This document shows, piece by piece, positions 54,323 through 63,675 of a stretch of 64,000 bases of DNA; position 1 is the first letter of the stretch, and each line of letters opens with the position of its first letter. Origin of the DNA: Lachnospiraceae bacterium. GTDB taxonomy: Bacteria; Bacillota; Clostridia; Lachnospirales; Lachnospiraceae. The stretch is from positions 1 to 64,000 of the forward strand of contig JAIECJ010000029.1 of the NCBI GenBank assembly GCA_029068555.1. Reading direction: 5' to 3'. The notes beneath the pieces were generated by a model. The model worked only from the letters and a program-made list of their open reading frames with translations. It did no database searches and had not been told where the DNA came from. The position numbers and the translations under genes were made by a program.

Positions 54323-56575
54323 TCAAGTATTTCCCTTTTTATCCGTTTCGCTGCCATCTGCTCCGTTCTCTCCAACTGGAGCAGTGTCATCTCCCTCCAT
54401 ACTGTAATCCATCACAGCTTTCTCTCCTGTGACAGCATCTATTAGTTCTCCTGTATCAGGGTCAACTATATAGGCTGGTTTACCACTGTCCTGTGTATCA
54501 GTGTTTCCATCTCCGTTCCCTGCTTCTCCTGAAGCAGCCCCGCCACCCTGTCCGTTGTCTCCTTCAACAGGCTCACCGCTATCTCCTGCCCCCTCAGGAT
54601 TGTTAGCCTGCACGATATTCCCCAGCACCCTGTCAACTTCTTCCTGCTCTGCTATTGTCATCTCCTCTGTCCTGCCAATATGCAGATACGGGAGTACCTC
54701 TGTGAGAATATTTTTGACAATCCCTGTCGCATAAGACGCATGCGGCTGATCTGCTACATTTGGTCTGTCCACTACACAGTAAATCACAATCTGCGGGTTG
54801 TCAGCCGGCGCATACCCGATAAAGGATACAACGTAATTTTTATGGTCTCGCGGCACCATCTCTGCAGTACCTGTCTTGCCACCGATCGCATACCCTGCCG
54901 GACGTGCTGACTTGCCTGTTCCCTCTGCAACAGCAGCATATAGATACTGCCGCATCTGTTCGGATGTTGTTGATGAGATTGTCTGCTTCAAAACCCTTGG
55001 TTCTATATTCTTGACCGTATCACCGTTTGCGTTTGTTATCTTGCTGACCATATGCGGCTCATAATAATATCCCCCATTTATAATAGAAGAAAAAGCTGTC
55101 ACCATCTCTATCATTGTGACATTATAACCTTGCCCAAAGGATGCCGTCGCAAGCTCTGACGATCCCATCGACTTCTCATTAAACACCACGGAAGCAGTCC
55201 TTGCCTCTCCCGCAAGGTCAATGTTTGTTTTCAGTCCGATGTTAAATATCTGTTCAAATTTTATCGTATTCTTGACACCAAGCGCCTCACCCATTTTCAT
55301 GAATGCCACGTTGCATGACTGTTCCAACGCACCGCTCACATCCAGCGTGTTATGTCCTGTCCTGACATTACACCTGATACGATGATCTGCCACATCCAGC
55401 GCACCGCTGCACTCGTAGATCTCATTCCCGACAACCCTTCCTGTCTCTAGTCCGGCAGCCAGAGTAAGTGCCTTTGCTGTGGAGCCTGGCTCATATGTAT
55501 CTGATATGCAGAAATTTCTCCATAGATTATTCAACGTATCATAATATGTTTCGTCCGTCTCCATCTGGGCAATTTCTTCCTCAGTGTAATAAGCAGATAT
55601 ATCCCTTGGATTATTGAGGTCAAAATTAGGATAACTTGCCATTGACATGATTTCTCCGTTGTTACAATTCTGAATAATAACAGCACTGTTAAACGCACCA
55701 AGCCCCTCTCTCGCTTCGTCTGCATGTTCATCATTAAACTGCTTCAGGTATTTCTCACAGATTGCCTGTATATTAGCGTCAATCGTACTCACAAGTGTAT
55801 TTCCATCTACTGCCGCCACCGTATTGCGCTCCAGCGTGGCATCATCATTGAGATACCCATATTCCCTTCCATTCGTACCATTCAGTACATCATTATAATA
55901 TTCTTCCAGTCCATACGTACCATTATTGTCCGTGCCTGTAAAACCAATTACATCACATGCAAGTGTATTGTTGGGATAGCGTCTGATATATTCCTCTTCA
56001 AACCATACACCGTTAATAATTCCCATTTTCTCATTACCTTTTTTTGACGCTTCCTTATTGTGTTCATTTTTCCGGTCTAAAAAAGGACTCATTTCTTCAT
56101 ACGTAATTCTTTTCTTGAGCACATAGTACTGTGAATTCGGATTATCTTTTACATATTTTTTTAAGTCGGACAAATTTAAATCAAAACACTCTGCCAGCGC
56201 TGTGAGTGTCGGCTCCTCATTTATCTCCTTGTCAAGCATAACCTTACAATCAAGAACAACATTGTAAACTTTTTCGCTTGCTGCAAGAATTGTCCCATTC
56301 GCATCCAGAATACTCCCCCTTTTAAATGGAAGCGTCTTGGAATCATACCGTTGCTGCGACAATATTCTTTTCTGATAATCATTCCGGTTATCACGCGCGA
56401 TACAATAGAGTCTCCCCCCCAACCCCGTAAAAGCCAGCAGAATGATTATCATCATCACAGCCAGCTTCATAGATTTTATTTTATTGATATTTATGTTCTC
56501 TCTTCTTCTCTTTTTTCTGCTTGCTCTTTTGCTGCCATTTTTATTGCGATTACTACTTTTATATCTGTCTGCCAT
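54323..56575 (-). CDS. ftsI: Class B penicillin-binding protein (FtsI/PBP2B-like)
   Basis: Septal transpeptidase. A very basic cytoplasmic tail (Arg/Lys-rich, residues 1-30) precedes the membrane helix (about 37-57), RGSILDANGTILAAS, and a pedestal domain. The transpeptidase has EPGSTAK, SCN and GGKTGTAEMVP. After the catalytic domain (ending near residue 640) a low-complexity Gly/Glu/Asp-rich tail of about 100 residues follows, ending in charged residues. At 750 residues it is long for the family because of this tail. It lies after ftsL and before the second PBP. Confidence 0.93.
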   Translation of the reverse strand: MADRYKSSNRNKNGSKRASRKKRRRENININKIKSMKLAVMMIIILLAFTGLGGRLYCIARDNRNDYQKRILSQQRYDSKTLPFKRGSILDANGTILAASEKVYNVVLDCKVMLDKEINEEPTLTALAECFDLNLSDLKKYVKDNPNSQYYVLKKRITYEEMSPFLDRKNEHNKEASKKGNEKMGIINGVWFEEEYIRRYPNNTLACDVIGFTGTDNNGTYGLEEYYNDVLNGTNGREYGYLNDDATLERNTVAAVDGNTLVSTIDANIQAICEKYLKQFNDEHADEAREGLGAFNSAVIIQNCNNGEIMSMASYPNFDLNNPRDISAYYTEEEIAQMETDETYYDTLNNLWRNFCISDTYEPGSTAKALTLAAGLETGRVVGNEIYECSGALDVADHRIRCNVRTGHNTLDVSGALEQSCNVAFMKMGEALGVKNTIKFEQIFNIGLKTNIDLAGEARTASVVFNEKSMGSSELATASFGQGYNVTMIEMVTAFSSIINGGYYYEPHMVSKITNANGDTVKNIEPRVLKQTISSTTSEQMRQYLYAAVAEGTGKSARPAGYAIGGKTGTAEMVPRDHKNYVVSFIGYAPADNPQIVIYCVVDRPNVADQPHASYATGIVKNILTEVLPYLHIGRTEEMTIAEQEEVDRVLGNIVQANNPEGAGDSGEPVEGDNGQGGGAASGEAGNGDGNTDTQDSGKPAYIVDPDTGELIDAVTGEKAVMDYSMEGDDTAPVGENGADGSETDKKGNT

Positions 56576-56673
56576 CGTATCTCCTTATACACTCTTTTGA
56601 TAAACATTTCATAACCGTTTAGGGACAGCCCATGACATAACACCTTGTCTGTCTGTCCCTGACCACTTTTTCA

Positions 56674-57180
56674 TCATTTTGGTATTTCACTGTACTGGCG
56701 CACATAGTCGTTTCCCTCGCCAGTATATTGTACTACCTGCCCCTCCTTCGCATATTTCATCCCTAGCTCATTTACGGCAATTCGTTTTATCTCCTCCAAG
56801 TCAATGCTGCTCATGATTTTTGTATACGTCTCATCATTTGCAAGCTTCATTTCATTTAACTGACTCTCAAGCTGTGATATGCTGGTGATATGATTCGTAA
56901 TATCTGATTGTAACTTAATATAACTTATAAGCACACAACAAACAATAACAAAAGCAACAGCAGCAACAGCAATATATCCCATATTCATAGGAACTGCTTT
57001 TACAACATTTCTACGTGCAGACCGCGTCCGAGTCACAAGTCTTGCAGACTCCCGTTTTACAGATGAAGGCTGCAATTTTCTTACCGCGCTTCCGTCTACA
57101 TAATCATCATATATTCTGTCATGACTGCCCCTGTTTTGTCTGTTCATACCTGCCCTTTCATGCAAACCGTCATGTCTCAT
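56674..57180 (-). CDS. ftsL: FtsL-like cell division protein
   Basis: Bitopic divisome protein of 168 residues. A basic cytoplasmic part (residues 1-65) is followed by one membrane helix (about 68-88) and a short coiled coil (about 93-125, leucine/isoleucine heptads). The end has IDLEEIKRIAVNELGMKYA, the pattern of FtsL/DivIC. AAAGGG lies about 9 bases before the ATG. Position between rsmH and ftsI supports FtsL over DivIC, since primary sequence alone is weak in this family. Confidence 0.85.
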   Translation of the reverse strand: MRHDGLHERAGMNRQNRGSHDRIYDDYVDGSAVRKLQPSSVKRESARLVTRTRSARRNVVKAVPMNMGYIAVAAVAFVIVCCVLISYIKLQSDITNHITSISQLESQLNEMKLANDETYTKIMSSIDLEEIKRIAVNELGMKYAKEGQVVQYTGEGNDYVRQYSEIPK

Positions 57181-57214
57181 TTTTCATACCCTTTCTTTTT
57201 CATAATACATTCCT

Positions 57215-58162
57215 CTAAATTCTCTCAAAAACTCTAAGCTTTGCACTTTTTGACCTTGAATTTTTCTCCTTTTCTTCCTCCGACGGTAATATCGGTTTCC
57301 TTGGCACAGTTCTTCCATATGGAATCTTCCCGCATACGCAGACCGGAAATTCTGGCGGACATGTACATGGATTTTCCATATCCCTGAAAAAGTTTTTAAC
57401 AATCCTGTCCTCAAGTGAGTGAAATGTAATAATGCACAGCTTTCCCTGCGGCTTCAGCATATTCACCAAATCCTCCAAAGAGTTTTTGAGTACATCCAGT
57501 TCATGGTTGCATTCAATCCGTATCGCCTGAAATGTCCGTTTGGACGGGTGTCCGCCAGACGCCCGCATTTTTGCAGGTATTGCGGCCTTGATAATCTCAT
57601 TTAATTCATATGTTGTCTCTATCGGCTTTTTCACCCGAGCCTGCACAATATGCTTCGCAATATTTTTGGCAAACTGATCCTCTCCATAATCCCTTATGAC
57701 TCTGTACAATGTCTGCTCATCATAATTATTTACAATGTCCCTTGCCGTCAGTTTCTGCCGCTGATCCATGCGCATGTCGAGCGGGGTATCATATTTGTAT
57801 GTGAATCCCCTCTCCACTGTGTCAAGCTGGTACGAGGATACGCCGAGATCAAGCATAATACCGTCAAAGTGATCCACACCTTTTTGTTTCAGTACTTCCC
57901 TCGCATTGCAGTAATTGTTTCTGATAATTGTAACCCTGTCACCAAATTCTTCTAATCGCTTTCCCGCCGCTTCTATGGCAGCCTCATCCTGATCAATTCC
58001 ATAAAAGCGTCCTTTTTCGCCAAGTCGCCTGCATACCTCATAAGCATGACCGCCACCCCCAAGTGTGCCATCCAGATACACCCCCTCTGGTCTGATATGC
58101 AATGCTTCAATTGTCTCATTAAGTAATACTGACGTGTGCTTAAACTCCGTTTTTTCTGGCAT
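57215..58162 (-). CDS. rsmH: 16S rRNA (cytosine1402-N4)-methyltransferase
   Basis: SAM-dependent methyltransferase (formerly MraW) acting on 16S rRNA. The [13 protein letters not shown] start, the SAM motif [45 protein letters not shown] and the C-terminal [15 protein letters not shown] are all present. At 315 residues it is standard. It is second in the division cluster, 66 bp after mraZ and 34 bp before ftsL. Confidence 0.97.
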   Translation of the reverse strand: MPEKTEFKHTSVLLNETIEALHIRPEGVYLDGTLGGGGHAYEVCRRLGEKGRFYGIDQDEAAIEAAGKRLEEFGDRVTIIRNNYCNAREVLKQKGVDHFDGIMLDLGVSSYQLDTVERGFTYKYDTPLDMRMDQRQKLTARDIVNNYDEQTLYRVIRDYGEDQFAKNIAKHIVQARVKKPIETTYELNEIIKAAIPAKMRASGGHPSKRTFQAIRIECNHELDVLKNSLEDLVNMLKPQGKLCIITFHSLEDRIVKNFFRDMENPCTCPPEFPVCVCGKIPYGRTVPRKPILPSEEEKEKNSRSKSAKLRVFERI

Positions 58163-58228
58163 ACATGGTCTCCTTTCTGGAGTATTCCACCTGACACATA
58201 TGACCGTTATCCGGCAAGCTGGCGCTTA

Positions 58229-58660
58229 TTATATCATGAGTCCCAGCTCTGACATATGCTCTGCGATATCATCCATATCGTCGTACTCCGAAGCTTCCTC
58301 CCACCTTTCTTTGCTCCAGATTTCGATTCGTCCCCCTACTCCTATGAGAACAACTTCCTTATCCAGAGCTGCAAACTCCCTTAACACGGACGGTATCAGT
58401 ATTCTTCCCTGCTTGTCCACCTCCACATTCGCAGCACCTGCGAGAAAAAAACGGACAAACTTACGAGATTCCTTGTTCATAAGCGGCAAAGCCTTTAGCT
58501 TTTCTTCAAAAGCGGACCATTCAGTGTTATCGTACACAAACAGGCAGCCATCCAGTCCCTTCGTCACCACGAAATCATCTCCCAAAACTTCGCGGAACTT
58601 TGAGGGAATAATCAGCCTGCCCTTCGCGTCTATTGTATGATTGTATTCACCCATGAACAT
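58229..58660 (-). CDS. mraZ: Transcriptional regulator MraZ
   Basis: DNA-binding regulator of the division cluster, with two AbrB-like half domains (about residues 5-50 and 75-125). Each carries the [13 protein letters not shown] or [13 protein letters not shown] motif. From the ATG at 58660 it has 143 residues, starting MFMGEYNHT as the family does; an upstream frame to 58744 would run through promoter and operator. Four direct repeats lie just upstream (58669-58708), as expected of autoregulation. Confidence 0.96.
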   Translation of the reverse strand: MFMGEYNHTIDAKGRLIIPSKFREVLGDDFVVTKGLDGCLFVYDNTEWSAFEEKLKALPLMNKESRKFVRFFLAGAANVEVDKQGRILIPSVLREFAALDKEVVLIGVGGRIEIWSKERWEEASEYDDMDDIAEHMSELGLMI

Positions 58661-58668
58661 GCAATCAC

Positions 58669-58708
58669 CCACCACTTCAAACCACTTAGTTCCACTTTCC
58701 ACCACTTT
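58669..58708 (-). promoter_or_regulatory. MraZ operator: four 10-bp direct repeats
   Basis: On the minus strand the units AAAGTGGTGG, AAAGTGGAAC, TAAGTGGTTT and GAAGTGGTGG follow one another with an exact 10-bp period and the shared core AAGTGG. MraZ proteins bind runs of 10-bp TGG-containing direct repeats ahead of mraZ. The last unit reaches the ribosome binding site, so bound MraZ could block initiation. Confidence 0.75.
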
Positions 58709-58715
58709 GATAACT

Positions 58716-58744
58716 ATTTTACATGAAAAACGCAGAAAGTACAA
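58716..58744 (-). promoter_or_regulatory. Promoter of the division cluster (PmraZ)
   Basis: TTGTAC (58739-58744), 17 bases, then TAAAAT (58716-58721) on the minus strand. The operator repeats begin 8 bases downstream of the -10 box, at about the expected transcription start. Confidence 0.65.
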
Positions 58745-58845
58745 GTCTTTCTTTCGCTTAAAAAAAGCTTAATAAATGATTTCATTCCTTAAAATGGCTA
58801 AAATAGCCTCACTTTGTTCAATTACGTAGCATGTTATGTTCTTCT

Positions 58846-58902
58846 TAAAGTGTGTTTGAAAAATGTTTTCTGTCAGATGTGCGTAACAGTTTGTGGGAGA
58901 TT
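58846..58902. repeat. Partial family 1 repeat
   Basis: AAAGTGTGTTTGAAAAATG, then TTCTGTCAGATGTGCGTAACAG and TTTGTGGGAGATTCAA match the left 50-55 bases of family 1. The rest of the element is missing. Confidence 0.7.
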
Positions 58903-58906
58903 CAAT

Positions 58907-58966
58907 AAAAAAAGTGGAGGATATTCCCATAAAGTTAACTAAACTTATGGGAATTATCTCCACTTT
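58907..58966 (-). terminator. Terminator after polC
   Basis: On the minus strand AAAGTGGAGATAATTCCC and the matching GGGAATATCCTCCACTTT form a long stem with one bulge, followed by a run of seven Ts in total. It lies about 160 bases after the polC stop and upstream of the mraZ promoter. Confidence 0.8.
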
Positions 58967-59022
58967 AATTTTACACTATATTTCTGTCTTAAAAACTTTA
59001 ACCGTTACTGTTCAAACGGGGC

Positions 59023-59110
59023 TTAGAGCGTGTTTGAAAAATCATAGCGCAGCAAAGTAAAAATTCATTTACGCAGCAAATTTTGCATGGATTTTTACCT
59101 GCTGCTGAAA
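59023..59110. repeat. Solo family 1 end and a local inverted repeat
   Basis: TTAGAGCGTGTTTGAAAAATC is a family 1 left end with no interior behind it. It is followed by GCAGCAAAGTAAAAATTCAT, which pairs with ATGGATTTTTACCTGCTGC about 20 bases later. The inverted repeat is not seen elsewhere in the window. Confidence 0.55.
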
Positions 59111-59128
59111 CGGAGTAAGCAGTAACCA

Positions 59129-62100
59129 TTAACCGACAAGGTCAAACAGGCTAATCTGGTTGGATTCTGGTATGTCACCCAGAAGTCCTAAATCCGCCAT
59201 CAGGTCAATTACGGTCTTGGACACCTTTGTCCTGCTCCTGAAATCATCCTTTGACAAGAACGGTCCATCCTTCGCCGCCTCCATAATCGCATCTGCTGCC
59301 TTCTCACCAAGTCCCTCAATACTGCTCAATGACGGCATGACTTTACCGTTTACAATCTGGAAATTTCTTGAATGTGCCCGAAAAATATCAATTGGCTCAA
59401 ACTCAAATCCCCTCGCGTACATTTCCTGAACAATACGCATATCCTTTACCGCATCCTGTTCCTTATTGGACAGGCTGTCGCTGCGCTTTTTATAATCCGC
59501 CATGACACGCTCTAGATGTTCACGCCCAAGGCACATAATTTCATATGAAAATGCCGATGCCCTGATGCTGAAAAATGCACAGTAATAAGCCAGCGGATAA
59601 TTTATCTTGCAGTATGCGATACGCCATCCCATCATAACATAAGCCGCCGCATGTGCTTTTGGAAACATATATTGTATTTTTTCACATGACCACACATACC
59701 AGTCTGGTACATTGTGTTCAAGCATATCCTTTTTCCATTCCCCCCAGTTTCCGCATTTTCCCTTTGCCACGGTTCCCTTTCGCACTGCCTCCATAATCTT
59801 AAACGATTCCTCTGAATCCAGTCCCATACCAATCAGGTAGGTCATGATATCGTCACGTGTACAAATTGCCGTGGAAATTGTCGCCTTTCCCTCCTGAATC
59901 AATGTCTGCGCATTACCAAGCCACACATCTGTGCCATGTGACAATCCTGATATTCTGACCAAATCCGAAAAGTACTTTGGCTGTGCATCAATCACCATCT
60001 GCATGGCAAAATCCGTGCCAAACTCCGGGATTCCCAGACAGCCAAGCCTGCATCCCCCAATGTCTTCTGGTGTAATCCCCAGCGCAGACGTATTCTGGAA
60101 AAGTGACATAACCTCCTTATCGTCAAGCGGTATCTCTGTCGGATCTATCCCTGTCAAATCCTGAAGCATACGAATCATCGTCGGATCGTCGTGTCCGAGA
60201 ATATCAAGCTTTAACAGGTTGTGATCAATGGAATGATAGTCAAAATGTGTCGTTATGGTATCTGTTGTCATATCATTTGCCGGATGCTGCACCGGCGTAA
60301 AAGAGTCAATTTCCTCGCCCACAGGCAAAACGACAATGCCCCCGGGATGCTGCCCTGTTGTCCGTCTGACACCGACACATCCCTCGACAATCCGGTTAAT
60401 CTCGCTGGTTCGCTTATGTTTTCCGCGTTCTTCATAATAGTTCTTTACATATCCAAATGCTGTCTTATCAGCAAGTGTACCAATTGTTCCGGCGCGGAAT
60501 GTCTGCCCATAACCGAAGATGACCTCTGTATACTTATGCGCCTTACTCTGATATTCTCCCGAAAAATTCAAGTCAATATCCGGTTCCTTATTTCCCTTGA
60601 ATCCAAGAAATGTCTCAAATGGTATATCAAAGCCGTCCTTTATCAACTTCTGACCACAGACAGGACAGTTCTTGTCAGGCATATCGCATCCTGCCATGCC
60701 TGCAAATTTCTTCACTTCATCCGAGTAAAAATCACTGTAATGGCGGTTTTTACAATAATAGTGCGGACTTAACGGATTGACCTCTGTAATCCCCGCCATA
60801 GTCGCCACAAACGAAGATCCTACAGATCCCCGTGAACCTACCAAGTAACCATCCTCCACGGATTTCCACACAAGCTTCTGCGCAATAATGTACATAACAG
60901 CAAATCCATTGCTGATAATAGAATCTAACTCCCGCTTAAGCCTTGCCTCCACAATATCAGGCAGTTCGTCACCATACATTTCATGTGCTTTCCTGTAGCA
61001 AATATCTGTAAGCTGCTGGTCACTGTTTTCAATGACCGGAGGGCACTTATCCGGGCGCACTGGCGCAATTCTGTCACACATATCTGCAATCATGTTTGTG
61101 TTTGTGATCACAATTTCCTCCGCCTTTTCACTACCTAAATAATACGCAAACTCGTCAAGCATTTCCTCTGTAGTACGCAGGTACAGCGGCGCTTGGTCAT
61201 CGGCATCTTTAAATCCTTTACCAGTCATGATAATTCGTCTGTAAACCTCATCCTCAGGGTCTAAAAAATGGACGTCACAGGTCGCGACAACTGGTTTATG
61301 AAACTGCTCCCCGAGCTTCACAACCCTTTTGTTCAGAGCCGTCAAATCCTCCTCCGAATTGATATCCCTGTGTCTCTCCGACTCAATCATGAATCTATTG
61401 TTGCCAATCGGCTGTATTTCCAGATAGTCATAAAAACCTACAATGCGGGCAATCTGTTCTTCACTCTGCCCGTCGAGCAACGCCCGGAATAGTTCTCCCG
61501 CTTCACAGGCGCTGCCAATAATCAGTCCCTCCCTGTACTTTTCGATCTGGCTCTTTGGTATCAAAGGTCTCTTGTAAAAATACTTCAAATGCGACTGGGA
61601 AATCAACCTGTATAAGTTTATGCGACCCGTCTGGTTCTTTGCCAATATAATAATATGATATGAATGAAGCTTTCTGACTGCATCCACGCTCGCTTTTCCC
61701 ATATCATTTAACTCTGCAAGTGTACTCACATTATCCTTTTTAAGCATTTCAATAAACCGGACAAATATTTGTGCCGTACATTCTGCATCATCAACTGCCC
61801 TATGGTGATTTTCAAGGGATATCTTTAAAGTCTTGGCAACTGCATCAAGGGTATATTTTGCCTGCCCCGTCAGAAGTGTCCTTGCAATCGCAACTGTATC
61901 GACATATGTAAAGTCAGCAGAAATGTTCTGCCGTCTCGCATTTTCTTTGATAAAACTGACATCAAAACCCGCATTATGTGCCACAAGAACTGCATCACCC
62001 ACAAATGCCAAAAACTTCGGAAGCACCGCCTCTATCTTCTCCGCTTCAATCACCATGCTGTCATTGATACTGGTAAGCTTCTCAATCTCAAACGGAATCG

Positions 62101-63670
62101 GCACCTCTGGATTGACAAAGGTAGAAAATCTGTCCACTATCTGTCCATTTACCACCTTTACAGCGCCAATTTCTATTATGCGGTTGGTAACTGGCGAAAA
62201 ACCTGTTGTCTCAATGTCAAACACCACATATGTTTCATCCAGTGCCTGCCCCCTGCCATCTGTCACGATCTCCTTCAGGTCATCAACCAGATACCCCTCC
62301 ACACCATAAATGACCTTGAAATCATCACCATGATCCAAAGCATGGTTTGCGTCTGGAAAAGCCTGTACGCATCCGTGGTCAGTGATGGCAATTGCTTTGT
62401 GCCCCCATTTTTTTGCGCGCTTAATTATATCCTTTACATCGGAGACACCGTCCATGTCACTCATCTTCGTATGACAATGCAGTTCAACACGTTTTCTGGC
62501 ACTGTTATCCATACGGGCTGTCGTGAAGTCAGGAATTTTCATCACACCAATCACGGATCCTATTGTAAGTTCCCTGTCAAACGTATCGTTAACCGTGACA
62601 CCTTTCAGCTTTAAAAATGCCCCGACCTTTAAATCCGCCGTAAGCTCGGAAAGCTGCTCATTGTGCACAAACATCTTCACCTTAATCGTATCTGTGAAAT
62701 CTGTTATCTCAAAACTCACTATTGTCCGTTCGTTTCTGATTTCGCGCGTCTCAAGGGCACGTACCTTCCCCCGGATAGTGACTTCTCCCATCTCGCCCCA
62801 GATTTCTTCTATATTGATGCTCCCATCCTCAAAGTCGCGTCCAAAGATGACATTTGGATTATCTGAACGCTTAAGCGCTCTTTTTTGCATTCCTCTTTCA
62901 CGCAACCCCTTCTCCCCTGCTCTTTCGGGTCTGCTATATGATTTCTTCTCCATCCCTGAAGAAACTGATGCCTCATTTTTCTTTTCTGGCACCTGTGATT
63001 CTGTCTCCCCTGATGTTTTTACTTTTTTTGCCATCACTTCAGGCGTCGCCAGAGTGATATTTCCCTGTCCGGATTCTTCACTGACTTTCCCTTCCAGACG
63101 ACTGCTGATTCCTGCAACTATTTTTTTAATACGAAGTTCATCATCTTCTTTATATTTTCCTGTCTTTGCTTCTTTATAGGAAGTCTGAAACTTTACCCTG
63201 AATCCGCATCTCTCGTTCAAAACCTTGTCCAGAATCCCAACAATCTCCTCCTCTTTTGACTTTGCAATTACACTGTCCTCGAGGATTAGCTCCATCACAT
63301 TGTCTTCCGGAAAACTAATATCCGCCTGTCTGAACATGGTATAGAGCATATGCTCACATTCCTTCAGTTCCATCAAAATGCTCTCCCGGTAAACACCCAT
63401 CAGTTTCTCCGGCGTATATTGTTCCGACAAAAAAAACTTTTCATATATTTTAATAACAAGATACTCCCTTGGAAAAAACTGTCTTTTTATCTCATTTTCC
63501 ACGGAATAAATGATTTCCTTTTCAATTAATCTCTCACTCCGAATATAGATGCGCAGCAAATCTTTTCGCTTTGTAGCTGTAATTTTTTCTACAACCACCT
63601 GGTCAAAAAAATCCTTATGCACCCCTTCGAGCTTAAGATTGGGAAACGCTTCAAAAAATTTCTTTTCCAT
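59129..63670 (-). CDS. polC: DNA polymerase III alpha subunit, PolC type
   Basis: Main replicative DNA polymerase of low-GC Firmicutes, with its own proofreading exonuclease. From ATG 63670 there are 1513 residues. The N-terminal domain has a Lys/Glu-rich linker around 215-285, and an OB fold lies at about 300-390. The PHP domain starts at VELHCHTKMSDMDGV, and the DEDD exonuclease inside it at YVVFDIETTGFSPV. The polymerase core has GSRGSVGSSFVATMAG and KEPDIDLNFSGEYQ, with a zinc site CDMPDKNCPVCGQ. A helix-hairpin-helix region lies near the end. It is slightly longer than usual (about 1440) because of the linker. It starts 5 bp after ispG. Confidence 0.97.
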   Translation of the reverse strand: MEKKFFEAFPNLKLEGVHKDFFDQVVVEKITATKRKDLLRIYIRSERLIEKEIIYSVENEIKRQFFPREYLVIKIYEKFFLSEQYTPEKLMGVYRESILMELKECEHMLYTMFRQADISFPEDNVMELILEDSVIAKSKEEEIVGILDKVLNERCGFRVKFQTSYKEAKTGKYKEDDELRIKKIVAGISSRLEGKVSEESGQGNITLATPEVMAKKVKTSGETESQVPEKKNEASVSSGMEKKSYSRPERAGEKGLRERGMQKRALKRSDNPNVIFGRDFEDGSINIEEIWGEMGEVTIRGKVRALETREIRNERTIVSFEITDFTDTIKVKMFVHNEQLSELTADLKVGAFLKLKGVTVNDTFDRELTIGSVIGVMKIPDFTTARMDNSARKRVELHCHTKMSDMDGVSDVKDIIKRAKKWGHKAIAITDHGCVQAFPDANHALDHGDDFKVIYGVEGYLVDDLKEIVTDGRGQALDETYVVFDIETTGFSPVTNRIIEIGAVKVVNGQIVDRFSTFVNPEVPIPFEIEKLTSINDSMVIEAEKIEAVLPKFLAFVGDAVLVAHNAGFDVSFIKENARRQNISADFTYVDTVAIARTLLTGQAKYTLDAVAKTLKISLENHHRAVDDAECTAQIFVRFIEMLKKDNVSTLAELNDMGKASVDAVRKLHSYHIIILAKNQTGRINLYRLISQSHLKYFYKRPLIPKSQIEKYREGLIIGSACEAGELFRALLDGQSEEQIARIVGFYDYLEIQPIGNNRFMIESERHRDINSEEDLTALNKRVVKLGEQFHKPVVATCDVHFLDPEDEVYRRIIMTGKGFKDADDQAPLYLRTTEEMLDEFAYYLGSEKAEEIVITNTNMIADMCDRIAPVRPDKCPPVIENSDQQLTDICYRKAHEMYGDELPDIVEARLKRELDSIISNGFAVMYIIAQKLVWKSVEDGYLVGSRGSVGSSFVATMAGITEVNPLSPHYYCKNRHYSDFYSDEVKKFAGMAGCDMPDKNCPVCGQKLIKDGFDIPFETFLGFKGNKEPDIDLNFSGEYQSKAHKYTEVIFGYGQTFRAGTIGTLADKTAFGYVKNYYEERGKHKRTSEINRIVEGCVGVRRTTGQHPGGIVVLPVGEEIDSFTPVQHPANDMTTDTITTHFDYHSIDHNLLKLDILGHDDPTMIRMLQDLTGIDPTEIPLDDKEVMSLFQNTSALGITPEDIGGCRLGCLGIPEFGTDFAMQMVIDAQPKYFSDLVRISGLSHGTDVWLGNAQTLIQEGKATISTAICTRDDIMTYLIGMGLDSEESFKIMEAVRKGTVAKGKCGNWGEWKKDMLEHNVPDWYVWSCEKIQYMFPKAHAAAYVMMGWRIAYCKINYPLAYYCAFFSIRASAFSYEIMCLGREHLERVMADYKKRSDSLSNKEQDAVKDMRIVQEMYARGFEFEPIDIFRAHSRNFQIVNGKVMPSLSSIEGLGEKAADAIMEAAKDGPFLSKDDFRSRTKVSKTVIDLMADLGLLGDIPESNQISLFDLVG

Positions 63671-63675
63671 CCATC

